Positions 1-13,400 of a stretch of DNA of 64,000 nt are shown piece by piece; position 1 is the first letter of the stretch; each line of letters begins with the position of its first letter. The notes below the pieces were generated by a model. That model searched no databases and was not told the origin of the DNA. It saw nothing but the letters and a program-made list of their open reading frames with translations. The stretch spans positions 31,874,228 to 31,938,227 of the forward strand of contig JAKZAP010000003.1 in NCBI GenBank assembly GCA_023053575.1, written 5' to 3'. Source of the stretch: Branchinecta lynchi. Taxonomy: Eukaryota > Arthropoda > Branchiopoda > Anostraca > Branchinectidae. The position numbers were made by a program, and so were the translations under genes.

Positions 1-444
1 AGGAACAGGGAATTCAGAGATTGGGCCCGAACCAGCTCCGACAACGTTGGTGGGAGGGGGGGGGGTACCGGAACTTTCCAAAAATGCTCAGATTCGAGTG
101 AAACTTGATAGCTGGTATAAAAGAAGATGCTTTAGGTGGTCGATTTTTTTTATTCCTAACCAGACTCGGCCACGGTAGGTGGAGATAGAGTGAGTACCGG
201 AAATCGTGTAGCACGTCTAGGGATCAAACAAATGGATTTATTGGGATGAAAGTTTGAACAGTCATGTGCATTTGCTACAGACAATCGAGACGATGCCGGA
301 ACTGCTCAGAAATGAGAGAAACTAAATATCCTATTTCTATTTCCGAACCGCCTTTTTGGATGGCGGGTGTATTTTGTGACGTTCTCATCTACTTTCTTGT
401 ACAGCCTACTCGTACAAGTGCCATATGAGCTCGTAGCTCTTGTT
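1..444 (-). mobile_element. Family B element, left end, cut by window start
   Basis: Reverse complement of 50940-51388 with few differences. The left terminus AACAAGAGCTACGAGCTC lies at 444 reading leftwards, followed by the palindrome-containing ATATGGCACTTG. The core runs off the window edge. Lies upstream of the first visible CoREST exon. Confidence 0.8.
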
Positions 445-689
445 TTATTTAATTTTTCGGTAGTACGAACTCATTATTTGGTTCACCCCAGTTACTGTGC
501 TTGGTAGTTTAAGTGGCATTTATTTAGCTCTTGTTCTTTACCATTTAACGATAGTTTCAATTGGTTTCCATTCCTTACTTAACTTATACTTCTCATGATT
601 GCCGACGGGAGGGGAGGGGGAATAGACTGCGCATCTGGGGACAACACACTATCTTTGCTCCAATTTTTTTTTGAAAGGGTATTTCTGGT

Positions 690-850
690 CTGGTCTATTT
701 AGGAACGCCCAGTTTGATGAGAGCCTCTTCATATGAAATTTTAAGATCACCCAGAATGATTCTCGCTGCTCTCTTTTGGACATTTTCCAGGCGATCAGAG
801 AGCTTTGCAGAAAGAATGCCAAACCGGTACAGAAGCTTATAATTCCATAA
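690..850 (-). pseudogene. LINE reverse-transcriptase C-terminal relic
   Basis: The minus strand encodes RFGILSAKLSDRLENVQKRA then ARIILGDLKISYEEALIKLG and a stop. The RLE-x-V/I-QKRA-x-RIILG pattern is typical of the region after the RT domain in CR1/L2-like LINEs. The upstream part is lost. Confidence 0.7.
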
Positions 851-929
851 GGGAGTTGGGATACTATGAAAGGCAGAATAAGCAAGAGGGGTCCTTTAAG
901 GCGCACTCACACTGTTCCTCCGGCCCAGT

Positions 930-1260
930 GACACTTCCTCCATTCTCGCGAGTCCGGAGGGACCGGGAGTGCTCAAGTTATCGTCACCACCAACAAAAAA
1001 GGAACTCCTTTTCAGATTCTGTGGGAAAGTGGACCATAGCCTTCACATTCCTAAATAAGTCTCGCAAGCACGTACCTTCATGAATTTTCGAAAAAAATCA
1101 TGCGGAGGATTCTTCGCCTTCTCGTTATATTACGTCCAGAGCAAGTCACTCCCTCTCTGTTATCACGGTTTGCGAGTCCACAGGAAGTGACTCCCTCTCT
1201 GTTCCCATGGCCCACGGTCACCTTCGACTCCCCAAGAGTTCCTCGGGGAGCGCCTCGAGA
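930..1260. repeat. Degraded copy of the 38060-38474 TIR element
   Basis: Shares fragments with 38060-38474: TTCTCGC next to CGAG-rich blocks, an AGGAACTCCTTTTCAGATTC block matching GGGAGTCCTTTTTGATG inverted, and 'ctccctctctg' boundaries. Alignment is by eye and patchy. Confidence 0.35.
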
Positions 1261-1418
1261 GGATATGGTCGGTATGTGAATGGCGCGAATTGAGGAACTA
1301 TTGCAAAACATGAAACTTTTCATGTTAAAACAGATGGTGTCGAGTAGAGAAGGAATTAGGCATATAATTACACCTGTGGTACTTGACGAATCAAAATAAG
1401 ACCGACTTATTTTATTAG

Positions 1419-1487
1419 GACCAGAGGGAGTAATGCGAGTTGGCAGGGACTACCAAGCCGTCGTTCCGCTACTTATACCACCATCAG
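1419..1487 (+). CDS. RCOR: CoREST exon a (start of ELM2)
   Basis: Acceptor ttttattag and donor gtaagt bound 69 nt. It begins with two bases of a split codon and ends with one base of the next. It encodes PEGV then [18 protein letters not shown], the conserved opening of the CoREST ELM2 domain. The methionine in this exon is internal in the family and is unlikely to be the true start. Confidence 0.88.
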
Positions 1488-4400
1488 GTAAGTAACATAC
1501 CCCTCGGTTCACACGGAGTGCATTTGTTGCGTTTGCTTCCTTTTTTTTTTTTTTTTTGTCTTACCAAATTTTTACAAAATATTATATGAAAATAAGAATT
1601 ATAAGTAACATCTCATTTGACGACGCCGAACGGGCGCTTCCGCTGAAATTTACTGTAGTGCCAGTGTTGCCACTCGGACGTCACCGCTTTTTGAAAACGC
1701 GGTATTTCCGCGGTATCCTACGATCAATAAGCGGTAGAATTGCAGTATGCCCGAAAAAATGCCTTTTTAGTATGAATTTGACATTTCTGAAGCGGTACAT
1801 GAGTTTTTTCGAAGCGAAATGCGCTAATATATGCGGAATTGCGGAAAACACGTGCTAGCAAGCACATTTGCGGTATCTGAGGCTCATTTTTAGTTGAAGC
1901 CTAATCATCGCAATAAGGTTTAGAATAACAGCTATATCGTCGTGAAAACTGATCTGTTATGGCCGTCTCTGACATTTCGTTGTGCTCCACATCTTTACCT
2001 CTATCCTCCTGTGTTATCAAGTCGAATTCGCCAACGCTAGCATTCCCTTCTCGTCATTTCACGGTATAATGGCTGTACAGGAGTGTTGCATGAAGCTGCC
2101 CTTACTATGGCACCGCCCACCCCCCAATTGGCCATGGTACATGATCCTGCCACCTTGGATCATGAAGCTGCCACCCCCAGAAAAATCATGCAAATTCCAA
2201 GAAAACAGCAAATTTTGTTATTTGCAAAAGGTCAAGGAACCTCTCTGATCAAACAGCTGGCTTCTAACTTCACCATGTAGCAAAATACCATTTTCAGCAA
2301 AGTGGGCGACTTCATGATCACTTGGGTGCCTATATTCTTTTGTGTTCTCCAGCTTAGTCTTGAACAATTACAAGTAAACTATGGTACCAGCAGAAAGCGA
2401 AGGTTCTAAGCTTCCTTTCAGTATACTCCACTGAATTTTATTTCAACCTTTACTCTTTTTCCCTAAGTCATTTCCCCAAAATAGGAGTTTAGGGTGGCAG
2501 CTTCATGCAACACTCCTGTATTCGGTATAATCAAAATTGTATGCCATATTTCCCTCAGAATCGAGGTATTATACCTCGAAATGCGGTAGCAGTGGCAACA
2601 CTGATATCTGCCCTTCTTTCGCGTAGTTACGTCTCATCATCATGATGGGTACTTTCGCATCAATGCTATCTGACTCAGTGTCCATTTTCCTCAACGGATG
2701 ACGTCACCATCCCCCTGGATGGATGCCTTCCTACAGAGCAAAATAGCACTCGGGAGTAGCGCCAGGACCTATGTTTTGAATGCGTTGGAAACGGGTCTTA
2801 CTCGTAGCGCCGCCAACTACGCTCGGGATATTTAAACCGAGTTAAAGTTGCGGGTTTAAAAATGTATAGTGCAGCTATAGATGTGATATGCACACGTCAA
2901 CCAAGCAGGGAAGGTTGTACATTTTGTTTGCTCTGTTCGAAATATGGAGTTATCAGAGCCAGCGCTGGTGCACTACTGATTAAGTTTCAGTAGGGACGTT
3001 TTCTGTCGCTAGTGGTGTTAGTGTCGCTGCTATTCGATTGTGTGTCACTTTTATAAGTCTTGGCGCTACTCCATGGTGTTATTTTGCTCTTGTTTCCTCG
3101 AGTTTTGTAAGCGGGAAGAGGAAGATGACATCATTATCTGTTCAATACGTTGTCATGCAGATGACATTTGCATATGGATGGCTTCGTCTGTCGTACAATA
3201 GCCATTCACGTAAAAATGTCCCCTACGGCTTACGGTGGACCAGCTTCATGAACCACTTACCACCGTGGTGGATCCGAGGGGTTGCCCACTGTCGATTGTG
3301 GTGTACAGCAAGTTCCCGGTGTCAGGCTGATGCCAACACCGGCTGACAGCAGCCGGCACAGGTTGCCACGTGTTAGAATATTAAAATGTTAAAGATGACT
3401 CACCTAGTTTATGGCCGCCAGCGCCGATTACGGCCGATGCCGGAAAAGACCACAGCAAGTGTCTAGAAGTGGGTAGCCCCTCTGGTGGATTGAGGTGAAA
3501 GACCAGAGAGAATCTTGTTGGTTGGCTTTACAGTGTAAACAATTTTTTTTTGCAGGATTTGCTACTGGGATTAATCTTGTCTCTATTGAGATAAGATTAT
3601 GTCTAATTAGATTAATCTTATCCCAGTAGAGATAATTAATTAATTAATTTATTTCTTACCCACAAATTCCAGAGCAAAAACAAGTGGAGTACAATAAAGA
3701 AAAAGGAAGGAAGAAAATACTAAAATAACTATACATACCAAAAACACTAGCACATAACAGGGGGGTAAGGGGGTCGTGTGGTGAAAACCGAGAGTAGGCT
3801 GAACCCGACAGCTTCCTGTGTGGATTTGTAATTTCTCCGAAATATCTGGAACACCGAACTTACGAATAATTAGTCTATTCCGATGCCAAGGGGGGAGGTA
3901 AAGAAGGAATTTACAGTAATGAAAATAACTTTTTCGGAGAGAAGTACAATAAAGAAAAAGGAAGGAAGAAAATACTAAAATAACTATACATACCAAAAAC
4001 ACTAGCACATAACAGGGGGGTAAGGGGGTCGTGTGGTGAAAACCGAGAGTAGGCTGAACCCGACAGCTTCCTGTGTGGATTTGTAATTTCTCCGAAATAT
4101 CTGGAACACCGAACTTACGAATAATTAGTCTATTCCGATGCCAAGGGGGGAGGTAAAGAAGGAATTTACAGTAATGAAAATAACTTTTTCGGAGAGAAAG
4201 AAGGTCTTTCTTTTTATGAAGAGGATATAGTCCAGAAACTTAGAAGATAGAATGGGCGCAAAAAGTTGAATACAGCCGACCACGGTTCGCGACAATTTTC
4301 GAGTAACCAAATTGTGTTTTTTTCTGTACATCAAGGACAGTTTGTTGTCGGATTAGATTAAGATTAATCCCAGTAGCAAATACTGCAGTTAAATTGGGCC

Positions 4401-7400
4401 ACAGAAAATGGTATTTCTACCACACACACAATGCTAACCATCCCTACTGTCACTATGAATGTTTAAAACCACTAAAAACACCGTAAAACAGTGATAAAAA
4501 AAAAAACACACAAAATTTCCTAGGTTTGAAATAACTCTGTCGGGACTAAATCTCAGCCGATTATCCCGGACAGCTTTTATGGCACATAAACAGCCAAGGG
4601 TCAAAATAATAATTTCCATCTAATGCTCCAACTGTTTATTACAAATACAAATAAATAAAAAAACCAAGACCAGTGTGGTACCTCTGAAGACATACAAAAA
4701 TTGTCAATTAGGTCTTATAATTCTTTGCTAATCAATCCTGGAAAATCTCGTCATCTAGAAAAGAAGACACTCGGCGTGGGTTTTTTCTCGAGCCGAAACA
4801 GCAACCCGGCAGTCGCGTTCAATTAAAAGGGTAAACAGAATGTTTGGATTAGGACTTTAACTTTAATCGTTACTCGGAGAAGCTTTTTACAGTGTACTGT
4901 TTAGATCCAGAGTCCGTATTTTGTAAGTTACATGCCGTTCTGATGCAGGTCTAATTTTGTTTCTCTGTTTAGATCGTAGGAACGACCAGTACCCGGACAA
5001 GGCTCTTCTCGTCTGGTCCCCGAGCCCGAAAGTTGCCGGACCGGATTGTAAGTTACCATACACTCTATTTAACAAATTCTTATGGTTCACTTTGAACGTG
5101 TCCGAAAGCTTTTTGGTGCTGTAAATGCTGCATTAATTCTGCATTTTCTTTTCTTTTTTGTCCGAAAGCTGTTACCTTTTTTTCTTCTCTGACACTTCTA
5201 GAATACCAAAATTTAAGTCAGGAAGAAGAAGAAGAAAAAAGAATTAGCTGTATAAAGCTGACGAAATAGACCAGCTACTGATATCCAACCTTCTTATCTT
5301 CTTTTCTTTCCTTTCTTCGTTGGCCATGATTGCCAGTTGTCTTAGAATTTGGAATGTTTGCCAAATTGTCATTTGTCATTTTGAATTTGTTATGTTTGCC
5401 GCCGAAAACACTGGGAGAATCGCCGTACTCCCTAGTTTCTTCTTGAAAATTCAGCATAAAATTTAGCATTCTTGCTGAATTTGTCGATGAATTTTATGCT
5501 GAATTAATGCTTCATTAATTGAGCGAACATTTAAGTCCGAAAGCGAAATGCTGCATAAAATGCTGAATTAATTCAGCATTTTCGTTCGTTTCGGAGCTTT
5601 CGGACACGCTCTTTACTAATTGAGAGAGAGCCACTGTCAAATCCACTTACCACGTTTATCGCTATCCCACAAAGTGGCTGTGGCTCGAAAAGAGTTTCCG
5701 CCATCATATGTGAATGAATGAATGAAATATTTATCAACAATAAAGGAGAAAAATATGAAATATGAAAAACAAAAACGAAGAGAAACAACGATTACAAAAA
5801 CAAAACAGCATTAACCTAGATACAAGACCATGCAAACATTAACAGACAAGAATACCCATCCCCTGGTGTGCTACATCCTTATTACTGTTGTTTGCGACCA
5901 GATAGCGTTTTTTGGGATTCCAAAACGTAAGTAGAGGGATCCCTATGACATCGCAAAAGTTGTCCGTCTGTCCGTCTGTCTGTGAGCACGATAACTCTCG
6001 AAGGGAATGAGATATTTTGATGAAACTTGGTGTGAGGATTCTTTGGGTCAAGGGAAAGGTCGAGTACGTAGATGGGATATGCAGCCCTATATGCAGGGGT
6101 GGCGGTTCAAATTAATGGGCAAACAAAATATTTTTAAACAGCTAATGAGATAGTCGATGAAGAGGTAAGAAGACATGCTGAACACGAATATGTAAACTAA
6201 TTTTCTTTCTTTCGCCGGACCAGTAGTTCGCCCGGCATCCGACCAGAACCGGAAACTTTATTAAAAGTAAAAGTTTTATTTGAAGCTGATTATATGTTTG
6301 ATTTAGGAGTAAGAAAACATGCTGAATATGAATATGTAAACCATTTTCTCGCCGGACCAGTAGTTCGCCCGGAATCCGGCTGAAACCGGAAAATTTGTTA
6401 AAAGCAAAAGTTGTATTTGAAGTTGATTAGACATTCGATTTAGGGGTAAAAAGAGACGCTGAATCCGTTTTTATTCTGACATAGAGTTCGCCCGGAATCC
6501 GGCTGAAACCGAAACATTTGTTATAACTTAAACTGTATATGAAGTTGATTATATGTTCAATATAGGGTAAGGAGATACGCTGAATTGGTTTTTGAGCTTT
6601 ATTTTTTCGCCAGACAAGTTGTTCCGGAATTCCGCCGAAACCGCAAAATTGGCAGAAGGAAGGCAGGAAGTTTAGATCGGTTATATGAAAATAGATATTA
6701 CTTGTAGGAGTAAATACACATGCTGAATCCATATCTGAACTTGGTTTTCTCAGATCTACCAGTTATTGTTCTGTCTTTCGAAAATGTACAAAAAACGATT
6801 TTTTTTTTCGGTTTCGAAGGTGTTTCAACCCCAACTATAAGCTTTGGCCCTGATCTGTTTCTAAATTTTAAAAATAAAAATATTTAACTGTGGATCAGAT
6901 ATTAAATTTTTGATCCCATCGAAACCTTTGGTCTTGTTTGGATGTAGTTTCGGCGTAGTTCCCTTAAAAGCCGTTTTATTTGTCCATTCCATTTGCTGTA
7001 GTTTTGAATCTGAAACTGCAAACTACCTCGCAGACGTAGTTTGACTTTTCGGAAAAGTGTCAACGGGTGGATGGGGGCAGGCTATCCGAGTGCTTTAAAA
7101 ATAATCTTTATTTTCCTTAATAGCTCTTACAATTCACTCGCTAGTATTGGAAGTTAACCACTAGTACTTTAACTCGGTAAACAAAATTTGATAATAAATT
7201 TGGAGATCCGCAACTTACTTCGCACACCCATCCCGTCACCTTCCCTAACTGTCAATTCAATTCATTTATTTATATCCGCTGGCGCGTAGTAAAAATATAA
7301 TAAAATATACATAATAGGTCTACAACTTGCCAATAGCTAGACCGTATACTTTCACAAGATCTACATTTAGTTCTTTTAAAAAAGTTACATTAGCCTAAAT

Positions 7401-10400
7401 GAATCGCCTATCTAACTTTAACTAAAATACAATAATCAATCAATCAACGGAACGCATCAGAAAAAGTGTGCTTAAAATGTTAAAACTTTTTGAAAAAATG
7501 TTTCCCGTTTCTTTTTTAAAATATCGATGTGGTTTTTGAACCATAATTTTCAATCATAAAAGAACTAGATTGAAATTTAGAAAACCGGTATAAGAATTTC
7601 CCAAAATTAGAAAAAGATTGCTTCGGTGGACCTTATCTTGTCTTACGGTGTAACTTCACTGACTCATCTACCAAACCAAACGGTCGACACCACCAAGACT
7701 TGAACCAGCGACCCTTTGCTTGTGAGTTCAGCGCACCTAACCATCACTGCGATCCCGAAAGAAAGTGATGGATTCTTATGACGTCGTAAATGTGTCCACC
7801 CGTAAGAGTTCAGGAAACGGTTGGTTCTTGCCTAGGATGGATGGTTTGGACGCAGTTCAGTCAAAATCCGGTCAAAACTTTCGCTTGCGAGTTCAGCGTG
7901 GCGGTTCGTGCGGTTTTTGCCCGTTATGCGGAAAGATGGGTTAAGATGTGGCTTGTTCTTGCGGGGGATCTAAAGAGAGAAGTTTTTGATAAAGAGGTTC
8001 TTCAAGGGGGGGGTCTCTGAAAGATTTGATGGGTAGAAAAGTGTTCCAAGAGTTGCGTCGGTTTGGGTAGATCCCTGAATGTTGCCATGAGCACCGTGAA
8101 CGTTTTATTGTAGTTGATGTTGTGGTAGGGATAGGTATTAGTTTGTTCGATAGGTCTTTATTTATTAGAATTATGAGTTGAGTGTATTTTGTCCCGCTAT
8201 GGCACATAGGGCTTTTTTGAGGATACATACATAAATACATTCAGTCATTCGGGACTGACTTTTTATGGCACTTGCTCCTCGGCCAAGTGCCATATAGCGA
8301 TCGCAATTTCTGTCCGTCCGTCGGTCTGTCGGTCTGTCCAGGTTTTGCTAGTTCGGGCACTTCCACATAAGCTAGGACGATAAAACTTGGCAGGCGTATC
8401 AGGAACCCCAAATGATTAAGTTGGAAATAGTCACTTCCCCCATCCGAGCACCGTGGGGGGAGTGGAGGGAGTGGGAATCCGGAATCTTGAGGGATTTATA
8501 ACTTTTGAACGGGTGATCGGATCTCGACGAAATTTGATATTTGGAAAGACCTCATGCCTCAGACGACCCACTTCAAATCCGGACCGGATCCGGTGACTTT
8601 TGGGGGGAGCTGGAGGGGGGCAACCGGAAATGTTGGAAAACGGAAACTTGGTGGGAAGACACCTAGCAAACACTAGATACATCATTGACATAACCGAGCC
8701 GTGCCTACTCGTAACAAGTGCCATATGAGCTCGTAGCTCTTGTTTAATTAAAACTTCGTATTTATTTATAGTGGAACATTATGTAGCCATGGCAAAAGAT
8801 AAATTCGGCTACAACGCTGAGCAAGCTCTTGGAATGCTGTTTTGGCACAAGCACGACCTAAAGAAAGCTGAGGTTGATCTTTCAAATTTCACGCCTTTTC
8901 CGGACGAGTGGACCGCGGAAGATAAAGTGTTGTTTGAGCAAGCCTTCCAGTTCCATGGGAAGTCCTTCCAACGAATCCGACAGATGGTGAGTATTTTGAC
9001 GCTAGCAGGACCGGTGCAGTCACAGCGTGTTCCACCCGAAGACGATAGTAACTATTTGTTACTATTTTCGTCCAACCTCGTGAAAAGTTACTACGCTGAC
9101 CGTTCCAGCCTTCACGAAATAGTAACTATTTACTTATCACACTTGAGAGCGTTGTAAGCGTGGTAACCACGATCTCTGTGACGTCATTAGCCCGTGGCAC
9201 GATATTTATCGATATTTAACCGAAGTATGCTACAGAAATATTAAAAGCAAAGCTGCAGGCATAATAGAAGACATTCAAGATGAAGCCAGGTTGTTGGACA
9301 TGCAAGTAAACGAAGACAAAAGTGCAATTTTAACCTTTTCCTTCCTCAAAACTAGCATTTCCTTTGAAGAAATACTGCCATCTGGTTTACAGGTACAGAA
9401 GCTAAAGCTCCTTGGTGTAACTATCACGTCTGATCTTAAATGGGAGGACAACACCAACGTAATGCTAAAGCGTGCAAACGCTGGTCTACAGCTGTTAAAA
9501 CTTCTGGCTAAGTTCCGATTACCTAATTCCCATCTTGTCCGAATTTACGTTTCTTTCATTCGATCCACTTTGGAATACGCGGCTGCTGTTTGGCACTTTG
9601 CCCTTACTGCCGAACAGTCACAACAAATAGAAAGAATACAGAAACGTGCACTCCTAATAATAAGTCGTGAGCCCAAAGTTCCCTATTCTGCTCTCTTAAA
9701 AAAGTTTAAGATGGAAACCCTTGAGAGTCGGAGACTGCGGCTGAGCTTAGCGGTTGGTCATAAGCTCCTCCACCATCCTGTTCTATTCGATATCCTTCCC
9801 CCTCCTTATGAAAACACAAGAAACCGACAGGAGAGGGTCGCAAGTTCAAAGGTTCCAAAGTTGTCCCCCGTACCTGCAACACATACGCAGTACCAAAAAA
9901 GTTTCGTTCCGAGTTTCACCAAAATTTATAATGATGGTGGTAGCTGTCTGTGATATTATCCCAACGTCCGTGTTCTGTTTTTGGTTTTTATTTACATACT
10001 ATAATAGGTCTGTGATGACGAATTGATGATTAACTGTATAGACTATAAAATGTGCATTATACTTGACGTAATACCCAAATTTGGCATTGCCATGATAGTG
10101 GTTTTTTGAAATAAATTCGTTACTTACTTACTTATCCCGAAAATAGAAAAAGACGTTCCAGCCTTGACGCCAAGAAGCCAGAGGCACGGTAACTATGGTA
10201 AGTAGGGTGGAACATCGCCTTAGTGTATGCAACCTTCGTCGCGCGAAAGTACTTATCATTTTCGTTGGCGGGTGATGGCCCGAGCTAGCTCTTACACTAC
10301 AGTAGAGTTTGTCTATTCGAATACCCCTCTAGGAGCGTGTTCTACCCTTCTAACAAAAGTAACTATTATTTACTATTTCTGTTCCAGCCTCACGAAAAGT

Positions 10401-13400
10401 TACCAAGCTGACCGTTCCAGCCTTATCGACATAGTAAGAGGCGAAAGCCTTATTATTGCAATTATATTATTATTATTATTATTATTATTAATAGAGAAGT
10501 CGTTCTGGTCTTGACGACAAAAAGCCAGAATTCGTGGCGTCATGCGTAGTAACTGGCAAGGGGGGTGGAACACGCTCTGAACGTTCATCTTCTTGGTTTT
10601 GTTTTTCCTCCTTGACTATTTTTGTTCCAGCATTTGTTGAGTTGTACAACAACCCATAAGTTAGTCCCTTTTAGTTTTTTTTTCATCATTCGTTACTGAG
10701 TCTTATGCATTCTTCATTTTGTATGACAAAAAGGTCAACTTCGGCGGTAACGCTGTGGCGGCTGCTTTTGAGAAATAAAATTCTGTTCTGTTCTATTGGT
10801 GAAGAATTTGATAACTTGTCGTTATTTGTTGACGATCGGGTTTTCCTTTTAACCGATTTACCGACGGGACTTTTTCCCCGGTGACCGCACCGAAAAAGTA
10901 ACTAAGTAACAAAATGGGGATTTGTGGATAAGGGTTTTTCCGATCATCGGAGGGCAGCAAGATCACTGAAATGAGGATCGTTCGTGGTAGTTAACTCACG
11001 AATGAATAGCAGGTGGAATCAGGAAAACTGGTTGCCGACAAAAATACTGATTTCCTGACAAAAAGTTTCCTGACGTACCGACAGAGCTTATGTGTGTAGT
11101 AGGAGGGCCGGGGGAGGGGGGGGGGTGTAGTTGCCGACCTAGTTTCTCCACTGGTGCAGGTTACGCAACCATCCAGAAACATCTGATCGGTCTTAAAGGA
11201 CCTGTCTTGCCTATAATACTAACGCAACCTACTTTCATAATCACTCCGTATATTTCTTAACCCGGAGACCTCAATTTCGTACAGAACATTCTAACCCCTT
11301 TAACAAAACCACGCTAATTTTCTCACTTGCCTTATTTTGCTACCTTCAATGTGTATCACGCTGCCGGCGGTTGTCTGCGAGAAGTTTTTCCACCATAAAA
11401 AAACGGTTATGTAAATTGTTTGCCTGTTTTCGCTACAAGTCAGCGGGTCTCAGAAAAGGCTTAAATCAGCCAAAACCGTGGGTTATTTGTTGAAAGCACA
11501 TCCTTGTTTTAAAGTATGCAAATACTATAAAATACTGTAAGTTGAAGAGTAAATCAGTGCGAGGGGTTCTTTAACGTTTCTTCCGGCCCATCTCGATCGT
11601 AAGAACTTTGAAGGAAAGGCTGATTATTACAGGAAGGACGGAGTCTGATGCGTGCACACATACATGCAAAACTATGGGTAAATCTGCGCATGCGATTCGT
11701 CGAAATTCCGGGGCGAAGGAGGAAATTCGCATCAGGCTGCGAAAATCGGACCTTGTGTGAATGTTCCTTAAAGGACACCTGGTACTGCAGTGTTTCTGTT
11801 CAGATGTTCTAAAATAGTTGACCACTTTACGACTAAACTATACTTACAGATAATCGCAGACGGCTTCGGTTGTTTTTAGCCTCTTTCCATGTACCTTGCC
11901 TTGGATGAAAATCCATGCTCAGGTTCATTTATTCTTTTCACTAAGTACACACACATAATTGTCAAATACTTCCGGCAGAGAAGATTAAAAATTCCTGAAC
12001 GAAGATTAAAAATTAAGTGCCTTTTTCTGTGTTTTGTTTACTTTCTTCATTTACTCCGCCTTTCCAAAATGGCGGGTCATAAATAAATTATTTATTTACT
12101 TACTTACTTAGAGGGCAAAGCACGAGCGCGGGAGTGCTATATAAAAAAAAATTACCTTCTTCAGAAGACAAGAAGAACAGTAGTTCAAACTCACAAAATA
12201 AAAAAACATAGACAAAAAACTTGAATAACAATCTTGACAAAATTTGCATAACCAGTCTCCGTCGAATAAGCTCCAGGGAAAAAATTATTGGGCGCATGGT
12301 ACATCTGAGAACAAACGTGGCAAGTGTGATAACCAGTGTATTGCTAATAGAGAAGATAGGGTACATTTTATGAAGTGAGGAATTTCGGGAACGAGAATGG
12401 ACGGAAATACTGCTGAAGTAGAATCAATTACTACCACAACAGTACAACGAATCCTTTAAAGCATAACTCTTACTAGAAATGATCTTTTCCCTATGAAATG
12501 AATCAGAAAAAACGTTTTTGGAAATACCATTACTTTCCAACTAAGACTAACGCTTCTCTTGTTAGCGCTTGTCGACTATATCCAGCCTTCCTGCTCTCCG
12601 ACGCGGCAGCTGGGCGCAAAACATTTGAAAACTGAACGTGCCTTTGTTAAAAAGTGGGAAAACTAAGCAAATTAAAGAAGTAATAAACAGAAGATTATCA
12701 CATCCTTATGTCTGAAAGAGTTGTCATCAGACATTGAAGATTCCGGCAAACATTTCGTTGTGTGAAGGGAAAACTCGGCACGGCTGAAAAAGCGCTACAA
12801 ATTCGTAGTTACGAAACGAAACATTGGAGAAAGGTGGGGATTTGAAAACCTTATAATTCCATATGAGAGCTAAGTATATTATAAAAGGCAGAACAAGCAA
12901 GAGGGGTCCTTTAAGGCAGGTCGTGGGCGAAAGCAGTTTTGTCTGACAAATCAATACTCTTGATGAATATCTCTCCTTGCCGATGCAAAATCTCCGGCCT
13001 CTCCGGGTATTTAGCGGAAGAAAGGCAGAAGTGGTGTCACAGCTGCTCAAAAACGATCGCGGTGATTGATTGACACAGGATTTGAGTCTTTGAGTTTGAG
13101 TCGCTTACTTCTTCTTCTTGAGAATCGCTGGCGTGTTTTTGACTTAGTCATATAGAGTGCTCAAAGCTTGTTTGATTCTAGCTTCCCGATAAAACCATCG
13201 CAAGTCTTGTTCGGTACTACTATTCGTGGAAGAAAACGCGTTCACAGACTAGTTTAATGGACAAAAACTCGCGACGAGTTACGTTGCCGAAGATGGAGAA
13301 CGGGAACGCCATTCATGAAGAGATGAAAACGTTGCCAACCATCGATATTTCCAGTTCTGACTCTGAGACCGAGGAAAAAGAGAAAACTGTAAGTTGCTGT

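Larger units (their letters stand above)
3531..4894. mobile_element. TIR element (CACTGTAAA type) with internal duplication and nested insertion
   Basis: The left end CAGTGTAAACAA and right end CTTTTTACAGTG are flanked by TA on both sides. Just inside are GCAGGATTTGCTACTGGGAT and the inverse CCCAGTAGCAAATACTGC. The 147 bp element at 40998-41144 has the same ends and is a short member. This copy is enlarged by a 255 bp tandem duplication and by a TTAA-flanked insertion at 4393-4856. Confidence 0.7.

Noticed and set aside
1556..1858. 100-codon plus-strand frame just after CoREST exon a
   Set aside because: Lies within intron and a TIR element, carries no CoREST motif, and the donor at 1488 is strong.
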